NCBI RefSeq assembly: GCF_964340395.1
Contig: NC_135553.1
Span: 25,264,449 to 25,326,448 of the forward strand
Reading direction: 5' to 3'
Length of the DNA: 62,000 nucleotides
DNA from: Glandiceps talaboti
Taxonomy: Eukaryota; Hemichordata; Enteropneusta; Spengelidae
Shown here: positions 1 through 49,500 of the stretch, in pieces
Layout: every line of letters starts with the position of its first letter
Position numbering within the stretch: position 1 is the first letter of the stretch
The notes under the pieces: model-generated
Database searches by the model: none
Told to the model about the DNA's origin: nothing
Seen by the model: only the letters and a program-made list of their open reading frames with translations
Made by a program: the position numbers and the translations under genes

Positions 1-2045
1 AGTTAAAAAGTTGTTGTAATATATTCACACTGCTAAATACGGGAATCTTTTCTGGTTGCCTACAATGACAAAAAGTGTTTATACTTTATACAGAAAAGAT
101 TATAGAAAATATTACAAACTGCACGACAGATTTGAAGAGAAGATTATAAATTATTAATATAATTAATATATCAAGAAAGTGTATTAATGCTATTGTAGTT
201 GTCAAACTAATGCAGTGCCCATTGGGCCCCACAATCAAAAGTACAATGTCATGTAGTTGCAGTGACTTGACCCCTATCATTACCAGCTGACCTTTAACCT
301 TTGTGCAAAATGTTCAATGATGTAAACATGTGACTGGGAAAATTTTAATGAGATACATGTACAGCATATTGTTATGAGTTCTGCAAATTCCTTTTAAAAA
401 CAGCATGTCAAATCTGTCATTTCTGGAACTCAAAAATAATATCATTTCAGTGGTGTATACAATACATTGAGAACTTAAATGTATATACAAGAAAGAGTAT
501 TTTAAATTTTTGTAATATTAAGACAAGTTTTGAATTGAGTTATTTAAAGAAAAACACAGGGGGGGGGGTTATAAGTATGTGCAGTTCTATGTCTGTAGGA
601 GTTACAAAGAATTAAACTGGTCATCAACATGTACAAATTTAGTGATTTCATATTTCAGCTTTTTTAATTTTGTGTTTTTTACTTCTTCTCTGAATTTTGT
701 TTTAATGTACAATGAATTTTCTATAAACACAGCAATAAATACTGTTTATGTGTGGTCTCCTGGTATGGCATTGGATGGTTTATGTTCATAGGAATGAACT
801 CAAGGACAATCATCATTGGGAATCGTATGATCCACGGGGAAGGGTTTCTATTACAGGACAGTTGACTTGGGAATGTAACCTGAATTCTCACCATTCCATA
901 AGACATACCAGGAAGATCTGAGATGGTTGTATACTGCCCTCTAGCATCAACAAGATGTGAGGCAGTCAATCACACCCAAACTAAGAAACGGAAGGCACTG
1001 CAGATACAGTTCATTCATACATACGTGTGAAAACTTTAACATACCCAAAATGCTGAAAGTGAAAACAAGAACTGCAACCTTTGAAAGATCGGGGGAGGAA
1101 ATATTTGATTTGTAAACTATAAAATTCATACTTATTGAAATACCTCTACTTTGAACAGATTATGTTCACAAACACTTTCAGTTATGAACTGGGTTATTTT
1201 TCTTGAGTATAAAATGAAATCCGGTAAAACCACAAAAGTGACAATAAATTACTATAGGTTGCAGCTTTGACAGAAAAAATACACTGTTACAATTAAGGAT
1301 TCTTCTGTGATTTATTTGACTATAAAGTTCAAAACTTGACTATCAGTATTATATCATTTATATATAGTCTTCAAATTCCAACAGTAGTATAAATTTCAAC
1401 GATTAGTTATGACATTTACACAAATACATGTTTGATTAAGTCTTGTGGACAGTAAAATTATATATATTATAAACATATTAATCATTTCACAATTGGACTA
1501 AAACAATAACAATTGTAATCCCTCTAATTTTTAAGAAATGATAAAAATATTATTGATTTAGTTGTGAATTGTATTTTTGAAAATACAATTAACCACTAAA
1601 ATCAATAACATGTTTTCGGTATTGCAATGCAGTGCAAATATCACTAGTATTCATGCACACCATTGAAGTAATCTCTGGTACAGATGTAATAATAATTCAA
1701 GTAAAGAACTTAATAGCATGGCATGAATATGAAACTTTTCAGTTCATCAAAGACTTAATGTAATTTGAAATGAACAGATTTCTGTTTTTCAAATCTACAT
1801 GATATTAGTTGTAATCCAATGTTTATTTCTAGCAATAGTATAACCTTTGACCCTAAGTTTCAACTATATATTTGTAGAAATAATACAAATAGATGCTATG
1901 ATTCTACATTCTAAGTAGTGAAATAAGAATCTGATCTAACAGAAACTAAATGGGAAATGAATACTAAAGTCCTTTTGAATTCCTGAAATAAGTTATCTCA
2001 ATATAATTACGGAAATATGAATGAGATTGAAATACAATATATTTA

Positions 2046-2462
<417 letters not shown>

Positions 2463-3064
2463 TCACTCTTTCTCTCTAATGTATTTTTGTGTTTTGTGTT
2501 GGGGGTGGGGATGGGGAGCGCTGAAACTAAGAGCATTTACTGATTCAAAACTTAACTGAGTTATCTTATTCAGCAGCAACATTCTTCTATAGAAAAAAAT
2601 ACCGTAGTGACTGTCATGTATTGCACCCCTATTGTCTTGAAGATATTTGGCATGCCATTGTACCAAAACTACTTTTTTACTCACGGTACACTTTTGTTTT
2701 CTCAGTTGTGTGTTTCATTTCATATGATGAAGATAAGGTAATTACTAAACATTACCGCTATACATCCTGAATATATATGAAAATCATCAAATGAAGTATG
2801 TGTTGTGTGGTGTTTGAGTAGCCAGCAAAGTGTTTGGATCTATTTCAGAAAGAGATAACACAACTTTCTATCAGTAAGGTAGCTGCCACTTGTCTTTCAT
2901 AGATAAAATTAGAAAAATAATGTAAGTGTATTGTTATCTTAAAGCACCTGTCAGTTTACTGTTATAGCGCTTACTAAATATGCAAATAATTTCTAACATA
3001 CAATGAAAATAGTCTTAACGAAATACCACATGACGGTATTTAACTCCAGTAGCTTGGGACTTAC

Positions 3065-39197
<36,133 letters not shown>

Positions 39198-39240
39198 GAC
39201 ACCTGTACAACATAATACGAGCAATTCAATGACAGAATCC

Positions 39241-39450
39241 CATAACACATGAGTGCAAGTGTGGTGTACTCAGGGTATTTGCACGAGTGCTTAGTGTTCT
39301 CTGAGGCTGTACTTTCACCAGGGTAACAAGTAAAAGTGCAGTAGAAAACACCACAAGTATGTGTGCAAACACCCCACGTACCAACATTGGCACTCAAGCA
39401 TCACATGGTGCTGTTATTATATTATTACATATGTTTATCCAAAACAGTAA
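39241..39450. mobile_element. fold-back element just upstream of the first coding exon
   Basis: CATGAGTGCAAGTGTGGTGT, then ACTCAGGGTATTTGCAC, at 39249-39285 is an imperfect reverse complement of GTGTGCAAACACCCCACGTA, then CCAACATTGGCACTC, at 39360-39394. The right flank (39413-39448) shares TTACATATGTTTATCCAAAA with 13600-13625. The left boundary is only about 40 bp from the splice acceptor of exon 39202-38951. Confidence 0.7.
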
Positions 39451-39855
39451 ATTTTTGTAAAAAAAATAATATATTAATGTTTGTTTACTTGATATTGTGT
39501 ATGTACATCATGTGAGGTAATCACTGGTAAATATGAAATAATTTGTACAAAGATGAAATGTCTCATTATTATTGTTTAGTCAATTTTATTGAACTGTAGA
39601 ATAAGTTTGTAATTGAAGAAATAAAATGCCAAGGATATGGGAAGATATCGATTTCCCGATTTTGTTCTACACAACTGTTGCCAGTAGGACAATCTTTATT
39701 ATGTAACAGACTACAGCTTCACTCCATCATAGTATAATGCATTAATGGTATCATATTGCGAACTGGTTGCCATACACCCATACACACGCACTAACCTTGA
39801 AAAGCTAATAATTAATAATATTTGGAAAAGACTTCAGTTTTTGATCAGGACTAAC

Positions 39856-40038
39856 TTACTGCATAATGGACAGGTAGTCTGTGTACAAGAAGTATACTAC
39901 ACAACCTACTGATAGATACAAACATGACCCACGAGTTCGAGTGGCTGTGGTTCCGCGATTCGGCTGTGACTCTTTGGGCGACAACAGACAGAAACGACTG
40001 ACAAAAAATTCAGGAAGTTGCTTGGACTTGGAGCCCAT
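39856..40038 (-). other. possible 5' exon or upstream ORF of the minus-strand gene
   Basis: An ATG-started frame (MGSKSKQLPEFFVSRFCLLS, then PKESQPNRGTTATRTRGSCL) runs to a consensus donor ATGCA|GTAAGTTAG. The stretch has more CpG than its surroundings. Spliced to 39202 it would shift out of frame and stop after 12 codons, so if transcribed it is more likely 5' UTR or an upstream ORF than the true N-terminus. I do not recognise the peptide. Confidence 0.3.
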
Positions 40039-40410
40039 TTTAGGGTTGATTTTGGGCTTTAACGTTTGTCACCTTGTCAACGAATTCCAAGAAACTTTAC
40101 TTATGACTCTGGATAAACTAACAGCGGATCATTATAAATATCCTCAAAAAAAATATACGAACATAATATCATGTGTAAGATTAGAACAAGTGTTCCACTT
40201 CCAGGCCTTTTGTGTCGTCCACTGAAAACGACATGCACAGTGATTTTATAATCCATTTGTTATAGTTCGTTATCATTCAATGAATTATTCTATTTCAGTC
40301 CGTCTTGTTCTTTAGATATGGAGCTTACCTCAAGTGAAAAATTAAGTACTTCTTTCCAATCTTTTGACAACAGAGCTTAAATTTTACTCTCAGGCCTCAC
40401 GGGGACGACT

Positions 40411-40468
40411 TACGTCACTTCAAACTATCCGCCATCTTTGTCAAAGTGACATGGACTGCTGATTGGTG
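40411..40468 (-). promoter_or_regulatory. putative promoter/first-exon region of the minus-strand gene
   Basis: Read on the minus strand, an inverted CCAAT box (CACCAATC, 40468-40461) is followed by a YY1-type motif CAAAGATGGCGG (40440-40429), a CRE-like GTGACGTA (40418-40411) and, overlapping it, a consensus donor GAC|GTAAGT (exon end 40414). This order is typical of a TATA-less housekeeping or germline promoter with a short first exon. The ATG in the YY1 motif opens only a six-codon frame (MADSLK). Motif-based inference. Confidence 0.5.
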
Positions 40469-40904
40469 TATAGTTTAGTGGCTGTTCCAAGTAATCTACT
40501 CACCCTTTGATTGCGCCAATATAGCATTCGAAACTTTGTTTCGGCAATTGAAAAATGTTTTCAACTAACCTTCGAAAGTAATGGAGTTTTGTAACCGACT
40601 ATTTTTTTGAATATTTTTTTTAATCATGCAATAAAATATAATGATTTCGGGATCTGGTCCCGACCAAACTCCGGTCGCGAGCCTGCTTCTCTACGTGTGT
40701 AACAACAACTTTTATTCGACATTTATCAAGTAAGTTGTTTATTTTTGTTCGAACACGATTTATTGGTTCGGGAGAACTTAAACCCAAAGTTAAACGTCCT
40801 GTTTGCACTTACATGTAGGTCTACACCCTTTACATGTAAAAACAACCTGTTTGTAATGGGTTCAAATTTCTTAAGTCTAAGGCTTGGCTCTGAAGAAGAA
40901 CCTG

Positions 40905-41171
<267 letters not shown>

Positions 41172-41226
41172 AATAGTATCAAACTCGTAGAATAGAGTGC
41201 TCGATGCTTGGGTAAGCAGGGCGGGA

Positions 41227-41389
41227 ATAATCAAAGTAGGTTGGTTGGAACTTGAGGTGCTTGGTTGTAACTCCGAGTTTCACGCTCAATGCGTTCATCA
41301 GACAACTGATGTCTGTTGTCTGATGAACGCATTGAGCGTGAAACTCGGAGTTACAACCAAGCACCTCAAGTTCCAACCAACCCACTTTG

Positions 41390-41394
<5 letters not shown>
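41227..41394. mobile_element. near-perfect palindrome: 80-bp arms, 8-bp spacer, between TA arrays
   Basis: The arm 41227-41306 begins ATAATCAAAGTAGGTTGG, and 41315-41394 is its reverse complement with a single mismatch. The spacer is TGATGTCT. Both strands therefore encode almost the same frame across it. The nearly identical arms point to recent origin (a fold-back element or MITE inserted in TA repeats) or to palindrome correction. The flanks 41187-41226 and 41430-41471 are unique-looking bridges to TA tracts. Confidence 0.95.
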
Positions 41395-41581
<187 letters not shown>

Positions 41582-42511
41582 TGTTATATTCACGAAGTCG
41601 CTCAAAGATAGAACATTATCTATGCTGGTGATTAATCATCAGCATAAGTAAATGAGCTTATATAAATAGTTACTGAGTTGCTATAATGTTCACGAACATC
41701 TTCGTTTTGCGTCGTCAAGGTTACAATAAACATAACATGCATAACGGCATCGTGAGTGAATTGAAATGATATGAAATGCCATGAAGAAATGAAGCAGTGC
41801 GCAATATTACACGCCACAGGGGAAAAGTTTTCAACACATTAGATATCGAACGAATTAATTTTGAAATACGAGTTATTTGCACTGATTAATATACAGAAAC
41901 CATGATAATTAGTTCAAGTTCAAGTGAGAAACCGTCTGTCGAGATAATAAATTCTTTACGTGGTAGTCTAGGGTTTCATCCGATGCTGATCATCATAATT
42001 AGATGTAGTGAGGAGTCGAACTCATCACTGGCTGCTCTGTCACTTTCACGTATCTAGTCCTGGCCGACCTTTCCTTTTATGGATATGCCGAATTGGCTAA
42101 AACCATGACAGGAGAATTGCATCTTATTAGTTATGCTGCCTGTTTGAAGAATGGGGCCCCGGAACACTCCAAGTAAATTCACCCTATCATTCCCATAATT
42201 TGTCTCCGCGATCTTAATACAAAAGTATCTCTGACTTATCACATCAAACTAGATCGACTTCAAGTCTTTCTCAAAAGACACTTCGGATTGCTAAATTTGC
42301 TCACATTGAATGAAAAACACCTTCTAATTTTTTAATAAGATATTATAATAAAGTTGGTGCTTATAATTTATCAGAATTTTTTGATTAACATGCATAAATA
42401 GTACGAGAGATTGGGCTCATAGGCACTTCAATGTTTAAAGCCCACGAAGCTATTTCAATTCTCCCAACTATGTACATTCCTATAGTTGTGGACATTCCCA
42501 GTGACATACCT

Positions 42512-42550
42512 GGGGCGGGACTATGACGTCACAAGATGGTAGCCATTAAC
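42512..42550 (+). promoter_or_regulatory. GC box, perfect CRE and YY1-like motif
   Basis: GGGGCGGGA (42512-42520), the perfect CRE TGACGTCA (42524-42531) and ACAAGATGGTAGCCAT are clustered within 40 bp. The density of promoter motifs in an AT-rich region suggests a real core promoter or enhancer about 0.85 kb upstream of the myosin start codon. It could belong to an upstream non-coding exon of the myosin gene or to a bidirectional element for both genes. Confidence 0.5.
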
Positions 42551-42880
42551 TTATTAAAATATATGCAAATAAGCCGGTATTCCGATGTTGTTATTGGTTC
42601 TCTACAATTATGTGGGCTCGTTCCAGTGTCATCAACCAATTGTATTTTTTCAAGGAATAAATCGTGTCCCCCTATACTTGAGGAACAAGTTTATAATCGG
42701 CATTGCAGTAATTATTCTGCAATCAGCACTTTATACCAGGCTGGTCTGCGGATTTCTGGCTGTTTCTTAAACTACTTCGGTTCATTTAAGGTGTGGATTT
42801 TCACATTTTCATTCCCAACTTTGTTTTTCAAAAGTCAGTACCAGATTTTTATTTTACAAACTTACCCTATTAAGTATTGA
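42536..42880 (+). other. unrecognised 114-codon open frame upstream of the myosin gene
   Basis: ATG at 42536 lies inside the YY1-like motif (AAGATGG, good initiation context). The frame runs to a TGA at 42878-42880. The peptide (MVAINLLKYMQISRYSDVVI...) has a hydrophobic, aromatic C-terminus and no domain I recognise. It may be a chance frame in 5' flanking or 5' UTR sequence. Recorded because it follows a promoter-like cluster. Confidence 0.2.
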
Positions 42881-42939
42881 GAAATTATTTAACTGTGTGG
42901 TTTGCCGTATATTTGCACTTTGGACCTCTGTGTACTTTT

Positions 42940-43236
42940 GTATATATGCATGTAAATTAGGTCATTTTACTTTGCGGAGTGACATCAACGAAACTGTTTC
43001 CCAACATCGGTTGCTGAAGTGTGCAGATTAACGAAAACAACGTCGTTGTAATACTTTTTTCATCTAAACTGAAAGTTGTTGGGAGTACATTTACCAACGC
43101 TGATAGTCGTTATAAACATAGAGGACCCTGGACTGGATTATTTGTTTCTGGTGGAAGGATACGAAAGTTCTTGCAGTCGTGACGCGTTGTCATTGATAGG
43201 AGGACCTTCATCTTACTCGATCTTTGTATTGGGACT
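42940..43236 (+). promoter_or_regulatory. putative TATA box and 5' UTR exon 1 of the myosin gene
   Basis: GTATATATGC (42940-42949) is a plausible TATA element, which would put the start site near 42970. The segment that follows ends at a consensus donor GGGACT|GTAAGT (intron from 43237). Muscle myosin genes commonly have a non-coding first exon and an intron before the ATG exon. The start site itself is inferred. Confidence 0.45.
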
Positions 43237-43335
43237 GTAAGTAAGGCAGTGGGTACGCTACCTTCCTAACCCACCCGAGTAAGTTTTCTTATTTTGTGCA
43301 TCATCTGATCTGCTCTTGTCTCCTGTATACTTCAG

Positions 43336-43370
43336 GTATTTGAAAGCGCCTTGCCGGCTAATTCACCAAG
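43336..43370 (+). other. 5' UTR part of myosin exon 2
   Basis: The acceptor CTGTATACTTCAG (ending 43335) begins an exon whose first 35 bases are untranslated and lead into CACCAAGATGG, a strong initiation context. The 99-bp intron 43237-43335 is inferred from this acceptor and the donor at 43237. Confidence 0.65.
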
Positions 43371-43550
43371 ATGGGGGATGATCCGGAGCAATATTTAGTG
43401 GTCGACAAAAAGACCCAGATGCAGGAGCAGACAGGTTCTTACGATGGAAAGAAAACTGTCTGGGTTCCTGATGAGAAGGATGGGTTCGTTGCTGCCAAGA
43501 TCGAAAGCACCAAAGGTGACATGGTCACAGTTATCACGCCACAAGGAAAG
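43371..43550 (+). CDS. myosin heavy chain coding exon 1 (residues 1-60)
   Basis: It starts at ATG 43371 ([20 protein letters not shown]) and ends TPQGK at the donor GTAGGC, phase 0. It carries the N-terminal tail and the first strands of the SH3-like domain ([20 protein letters not shown]). The frame continues past the donor only 10 codons into intron sequence. Confidence 0.95.
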
Positions 43551-46500
43551 GTAGGCATTGACAATCAATGTATTATATAGTTTCTATACTTTTGATTCAC
43601 CTGACGACCCATGTCATGTCATAGACAGACTGTCTCTCTGCCTGCAGTGCTGTGTATATAAAGTTGTATTGTACAGTGTACACACGATTGTGTAATGATA
43701 TGTATATGGACTGCAAAGTCTCAAGTATAAGAGTGGCAGAGCTTTTTGTCGATTTTAAAATTGCACGGTCGTTAATGAGAAACTGTAACGACCATTGAAC
43801 TTTAGTCGATGAATTTGAAGTTTTGAGTTTAGCCTCACGCGTCTTTTACGGTTATTGAACTGTTTACTTTTAGTTTCCCCAGTTATTATAACACAAATTC
43901 ATATGTCACAAAATCAACACGATGTCATGTGAAGAGTTGAATGAGAACGAGTTGGCCCAGACAGTGCTCGTGATCTGTGACGAGTTCTTTACATTATGTA
44001 CTGGCACTGTTACTAGATACATTTAGTATTATGTGTGAAGAACGAATTAATTTATTGAAAAAGGTATAGACAAATTAAGAAATGTCAGGACAATATTTAA
44101 CATGTGTCATTTATTGTTATATCACTTCTTACAGAACGTTACTTTGAAGAGAGATGACACCCAACAGGTGAACCCTCCCAAGTTTGAGAAGAGCGAAGAC
44201 ATGGCTGCCATGACCTTTTTGAATGAAGCTGGTGTACTTCACAATTTGAAACAAAGATACTATGCTGGTCTCATCTATGTAAGTTTGACATCTTACCTTT
44301 TACATTGTAAATTAGCATTCACACTGTCACAACCAGGCTGAGTTATGCCAAAAGCACAAAATTCAATTTATTTGATTAAATAATAATTTGTCTCCTAGCA
44401 TTTGTCCATCCCTCAATGTATACATATGTGAAACAGGGAGGCAGAATTTAAATCAGAGGTACAGTTTCACTTGGTAATGAGTTTACTATGCATACACTAC
44501 CCAGTTCTTTGATCTGTTGGGGATTGTCAAAGTTGTCACATATTTGGGTAAAATTGCAAACCACATTGTAAGCTTGGCAAAAGCATTAAGTGCACTCCAG
44601 TGTTAAGACACATGCACCAGCCCCCAAGCTTCCAATCTGGTAAAAAGAGGACTGTGTTATGTCTGAGTCACATTTGGATGTAAACATACTGTACAACAAG
44701 CTACAATACAATATACAATGGTAGATGTCACATAGTGAAATAAGTTCAACTTCAAGTTGATTGATGGGGGTAGATTTCAAGGACTGTTCTTTAGTAGTAG
44801 GGTTGTCTAGAGCCTCCTTCCTAAACAGACATTTCTTGATGGCTGATTTCAACATTTCAAACATGACACTTTGAACTCCTATACCCTAAATTAGAGTATA
44901 AGAGAGACCCTGCTTGCACTGAGTCACAGCTGATGATGTCTCTCTGGTAGCACTACAAAACAGCTATTTTCTATGGCTGGCTTGTTAAAAGTACTAGTAG
45001 TTAAACAATAACAAAGTTGTACCTGTAATGCTGGAATGCCTTTGAATAGACAACACATACAACAAAAACCATCGCATTCTTGTACAGGTTTCATATGTAA
45101 ATGAGGTCAACATCGTAAGCTAGTGACTTACTATAGTCTGAGGGGATGACTTCCTTCACTTCTCCAATAGATGTTTGATATATGATTCACTTACATAGTG
45201 TCATGTTGGCAAAACCCTGACAAGGGTGAAGGAGATAGGTCACTTTCTCACACAACCTTTTTGTTCTCTGAGATACTAGGTTACCGAAACCAGTGTAATT
45301 CATATTTCACTGTTGCTAAATCTCCAGAACAAAGTAGTTTTACAAAGTGCTGTGTATATGATATCGTACTTGTATCCAGACATTAATTCAATATTGAAAA
45401 CATATGTTGAATTACATGGGACTTTGAATATGATACAGGAACACAACTGATTCTTTGTTGGGTCATGAAGTACATACATTGTATACAGTATTTAGAGTAG
45501 GATGCATGATACAAAGGAAAAGGCTTGGTTTATAGATAGGGATATTTATGATACTGAGGACTGCTCTCCCCACCCATTCCTGTGACCTAATACCCTCTAA
45601 GTCACAAGGTCATTTAAAATTACAAACTCTTTCCAGGCCAGTGCCATTCAGTTTCCACCCCTTTGAGTTTCATTTCAAATTCTTTTTGGTAATAACAAAC
45701 AACACAGTTCAAATGTCTTCTTTCCATTGTAATAAATTTGATTTAGAGTTTAGTTTCTGCTGTCATGCACTCATGTTATGCAGGAAGTAAGGTGTAATTG
45801 CAAGTTATTTAATTGTAGAGAGAATCAGATCTCCTAAAGGTAACCTCCACAAATAGCCAAAATATCAAAGTTTTACTCTGTTTATATGTCTCCTAAACTG
45901 TGATTGAAGATTTTGTACATAACTTGGACAGCACCATAAATATTTTATGCCAAGTTTGAGGGTCAAAGGAGGTATGTTTAATTGGGGTTAAACGTTGTCA
46001 GTTGTAGTTTAGATGTTTTTGAAGTACATGTAAACATGCAACAAATGTATACAAATAGTTACTGAATGTTTACCCTCCAATCTGTTTTAACTTGGGTGTG
46101 TTTTCAGCAATCTGGATCAAGTACACCAGTAAAGTATGTTGAACTATTTCTGGCAAGGTTTATTGAACATAGATAATTCTTATTTCATTTCCTTAGATGT
46201 TACAACAAAATTTATCAATGTATATATTGGTGCTGATGAAAAGTCTAAAATACCTCTTCTTCATTTAAAGAATGTTGTTCATTTGTTATGCAGTGACGGC
46301 ATAAAATAGTTAGCAGTTATAGTTGCATTATGGGTAATATTACATGCCAGTATCATATTGGTCTTCAGTTGAATTGATTACCCTTTAGTTCGCCTCTCTT
46401 TGAATTCCGATATTAATGCAGGAATGGCTAGCTGGCAGTCTAGTGGCCTAGAAATCAGTGGGAGACTTTCCTATATGCAGAAGGAAAAGTATTCATTTTT

Positions 46501-49500
46501 AGTAGATATTCATGACTAAACTGAAACTCTAGACAGAAAGTGTAATTTACTATTTAGACAAATCAGTTTTATTTGAGAGTTAAAAACTAAGACATGGGAA
46601 GACAACTAAACAAAATTAGCATCTAGTTTACAAATAGTCTATGATTATTGAAAAAGAAAGATTTTCAATGTTTGTCACATGTTGAAGCATCATGCATGTT
46701 GTAATAAATATTAAATTATGCATCTGAAATTCTTTTTGAATAATGCAGTTTTTAGTCCTATTTCCATCTAAAGTTTGTCTGTCATTCCTTTACATCTTAT
46801 TCAGCACAAAATACTGCTATCAATGCAAAATTTAAATGGTCTTGACAGCTTCAAGTTCTAGTCTAAAATGCCAGCTTGGAAGTTTACCTTCTATACCTTG
46901 AAAATTACACTTGTAACAATTGCTAGTATTTTTCACAAAAAATTCTTCACACTGACTGTTTTTCTGAATGAAGAAGTTGAGTCACCATAGAAAGTGACAG
47001 AATAGGTCATGGCAAACTTGTGTCAAATTATCCACTACTAAAATTCAAAATGGCTGCCAAACCTAAGTCTAATGTCCAAGATGTGAAAAAAAAGATTGTT
47101 TCTTTTCTTCAAGATGATGAACAGTGCTATCTTAACTTTTTCGTATAAAATATTTTGGGTTGATTTTGAAATGATTTAATTTAGGGAGAAGAAGTCACGT
47201 ATGGACCCTTCCTCTTTACTAAAAATGTTTGGTCAACAAACTGCTGTGAATGAATCATAGGTCAAACTATATGTTTCATATCATTCTAGTACTTACGAAC
47301 AACATCTGTACAGTAGTGCAAATGTTGTTTCGAAGCACTACAAGTGATATGAAGTAAAAATGGGACAGAAAAACAACTTTAAAATGAAGTGTTCTTGACA
47401 CAGTGATAAAGATTCTCAACATTCCAATATCCATTTAAAGGCTAGAAAAAAAGTAGTGCCTAGATTGGTCATGAAACCCGATAGGAGAAATGAGAATGGA
47501 ATTGGTATGTCAAATATCCTGTACATCTTAGCTTGAACTAAAGCATGTACGTCAGTGAAAGTATCTTCAATATATACATATAAACGGAAGTGGTATTTAA
47601 ACCTTCCCCTTGAAAGTAGGAAGAAATTTACCATTTTAGAAGAACATTGATAATGTTGTTCTTCGTGTCATTTGTAAAACTCTTCAAAGATTTGACAAGA
47701 TAGCAAAATTTATTAAAAGCATGCTACTAAATTTACTTGATTACCTTACAGCTCCAAATATAATTGGAATGGTATATTTTTATCAAAGTTAAATTAGACC
47801 TTTCCTGTCATAAAGCTCAAATTCCTTGGTTTTTACTGTAGTATTTTTAGTACTCCCTGCTCAGGATGGCACAGGGTCCCCTGTGAACTGACCTAAACTT
47901 ACAGTGTAACTTAAAAAGTCAATCAATTATTTACAGTCTAATGTGATACACTATACTACAGTCATTCATTTGTGTAATACTGGCCGCCATTCAGGATTAC
48001 CATTCCAGACAGTGTAAACGTGACATCTTGAAAGATGTGCTGGCACAGTTTACATCTAGACTTCATTAGGGGGCAGGGTATGTTTCCTAAAGGGTACTCC
48101 CCTGGCTAGTATACAGTATCAGCTTTCTCCCTTCGAGTTCTTAGAAACAGAACATAGCAAAGGTATTTTGGGATAAAATATGACCCCAGGATGGTTTTCT
48201 AGTGCATAACTTTGTTCTTTGATTAAGATAGAAACCAGTAGAGTCTGAAAAACACTTTCCATCAGGTAAACTTTTCAACTTTGATTAGGATGAGTAGTCC
48301 CAAATTTTAGATTGCTTTCCAATTTCTACTTCAAGAAGGAAAGTGATGTACTTGTACCTGTATCTACAAGTGTACTAAAACTCTTGAGATCTGTTGGATG
48401 TTTATTGTTGTCTCTTAATTAACATATAGAAGTGTACCAAGACATTGAATGTTTGCCTCTCTACACACAGTTCAACATCAAGACCTCTCAACACTCCTTG
48501 CAATGTCACAAGGACATATTTACTTGCATGAAGGGTTCTGTTGATGGTACTTGAAATGTAAATCTTGCTGCCATGTTGATACAGAAATACAAATGTCCTA
48601 CAGCTGGGGGGCCACCATCTGAGTGTAATTAGAAACTTAAACTCCCACTCTTGCCTGAAACAGTGAAAGAGAGCGTCCAGTGAAATCTGTAGCTGTCAAC
48701 TAAACCTTGATTAATGTCTGCTCTGAAGTGCATGTAGCATTGAAACAAGTCTGGTAGTGATTCCTTTCTGTGTTTCAGTCAAATCTCAAACTTCAATGTC
48801 AAGGTCTGTGCAGACTTAAAAGTAAAGTAAGCCAGATAAAGTTGATTAATACACTAACCAAAGACAGTTAAATGTAAAACATGTCGTCAATCTGCCAAAA
48901 TGTTAGTAAAGTTCATTTTAGGTTTAAAATATCCTAGCTAGTACCCCATTACTTTAAACATGGCTTCATCATCATCAATCATGATGAACCCTTTCCACCT
49001 GTTCATTACAACAAAGTAAGTTGAAAGGGACACAAACACTCACTTTGGCCTCATACTTTTTTGTTTTCTATGGGAAGATTTATTAACTAGAACAATGAAA
49101 TAGTGATAAAAGAAGTCGTGACAAGTAGGTAATCCTTATATAGTTAGATTACAGAAGAAACTGGGGGCCTTTGAAAGAAAGAAAAAAGTGACTGGTATTT
49201 AGCATCCACAGCATAACATTCCACACAATGTTGGCATGCCATGACTTAAATTTGCATCTGACTAAAGAAATTACCACAGGCATATTGTGTCAAAAGGCCA
49301 TAGCACTGATGTGTGACTTGTAAGGAGACGAAAATGATTTCAAGTGTATATGTCGTGACTCAGACCCAGATGAACAAATTCAGTACAAGGATGCTATGTG
49401 GAATTGAAAGAAGTCTTTTCTGTTCATACTGTCGTAAGAACATGTGAAAGTAGGCAGGAGCATGTTAAAGTACTGACAGTGAAGTCAGTGCATACTAAAC

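Noticed and set aside
721-969. 82-codon minus-strand frame and possible exon ending ATG|GTGAGAAT
   Set aside because: Available acceptors give frames that stop or do not fit the two-base overhang of exon 3065-3094 with helical-repeat peptide.
44586-44864. 92-codon minus-strand frame in the large myosin intron
   Set aside because: No recognisable domain, no splice support and no promoter; such lengths occur by chance throughout the window.
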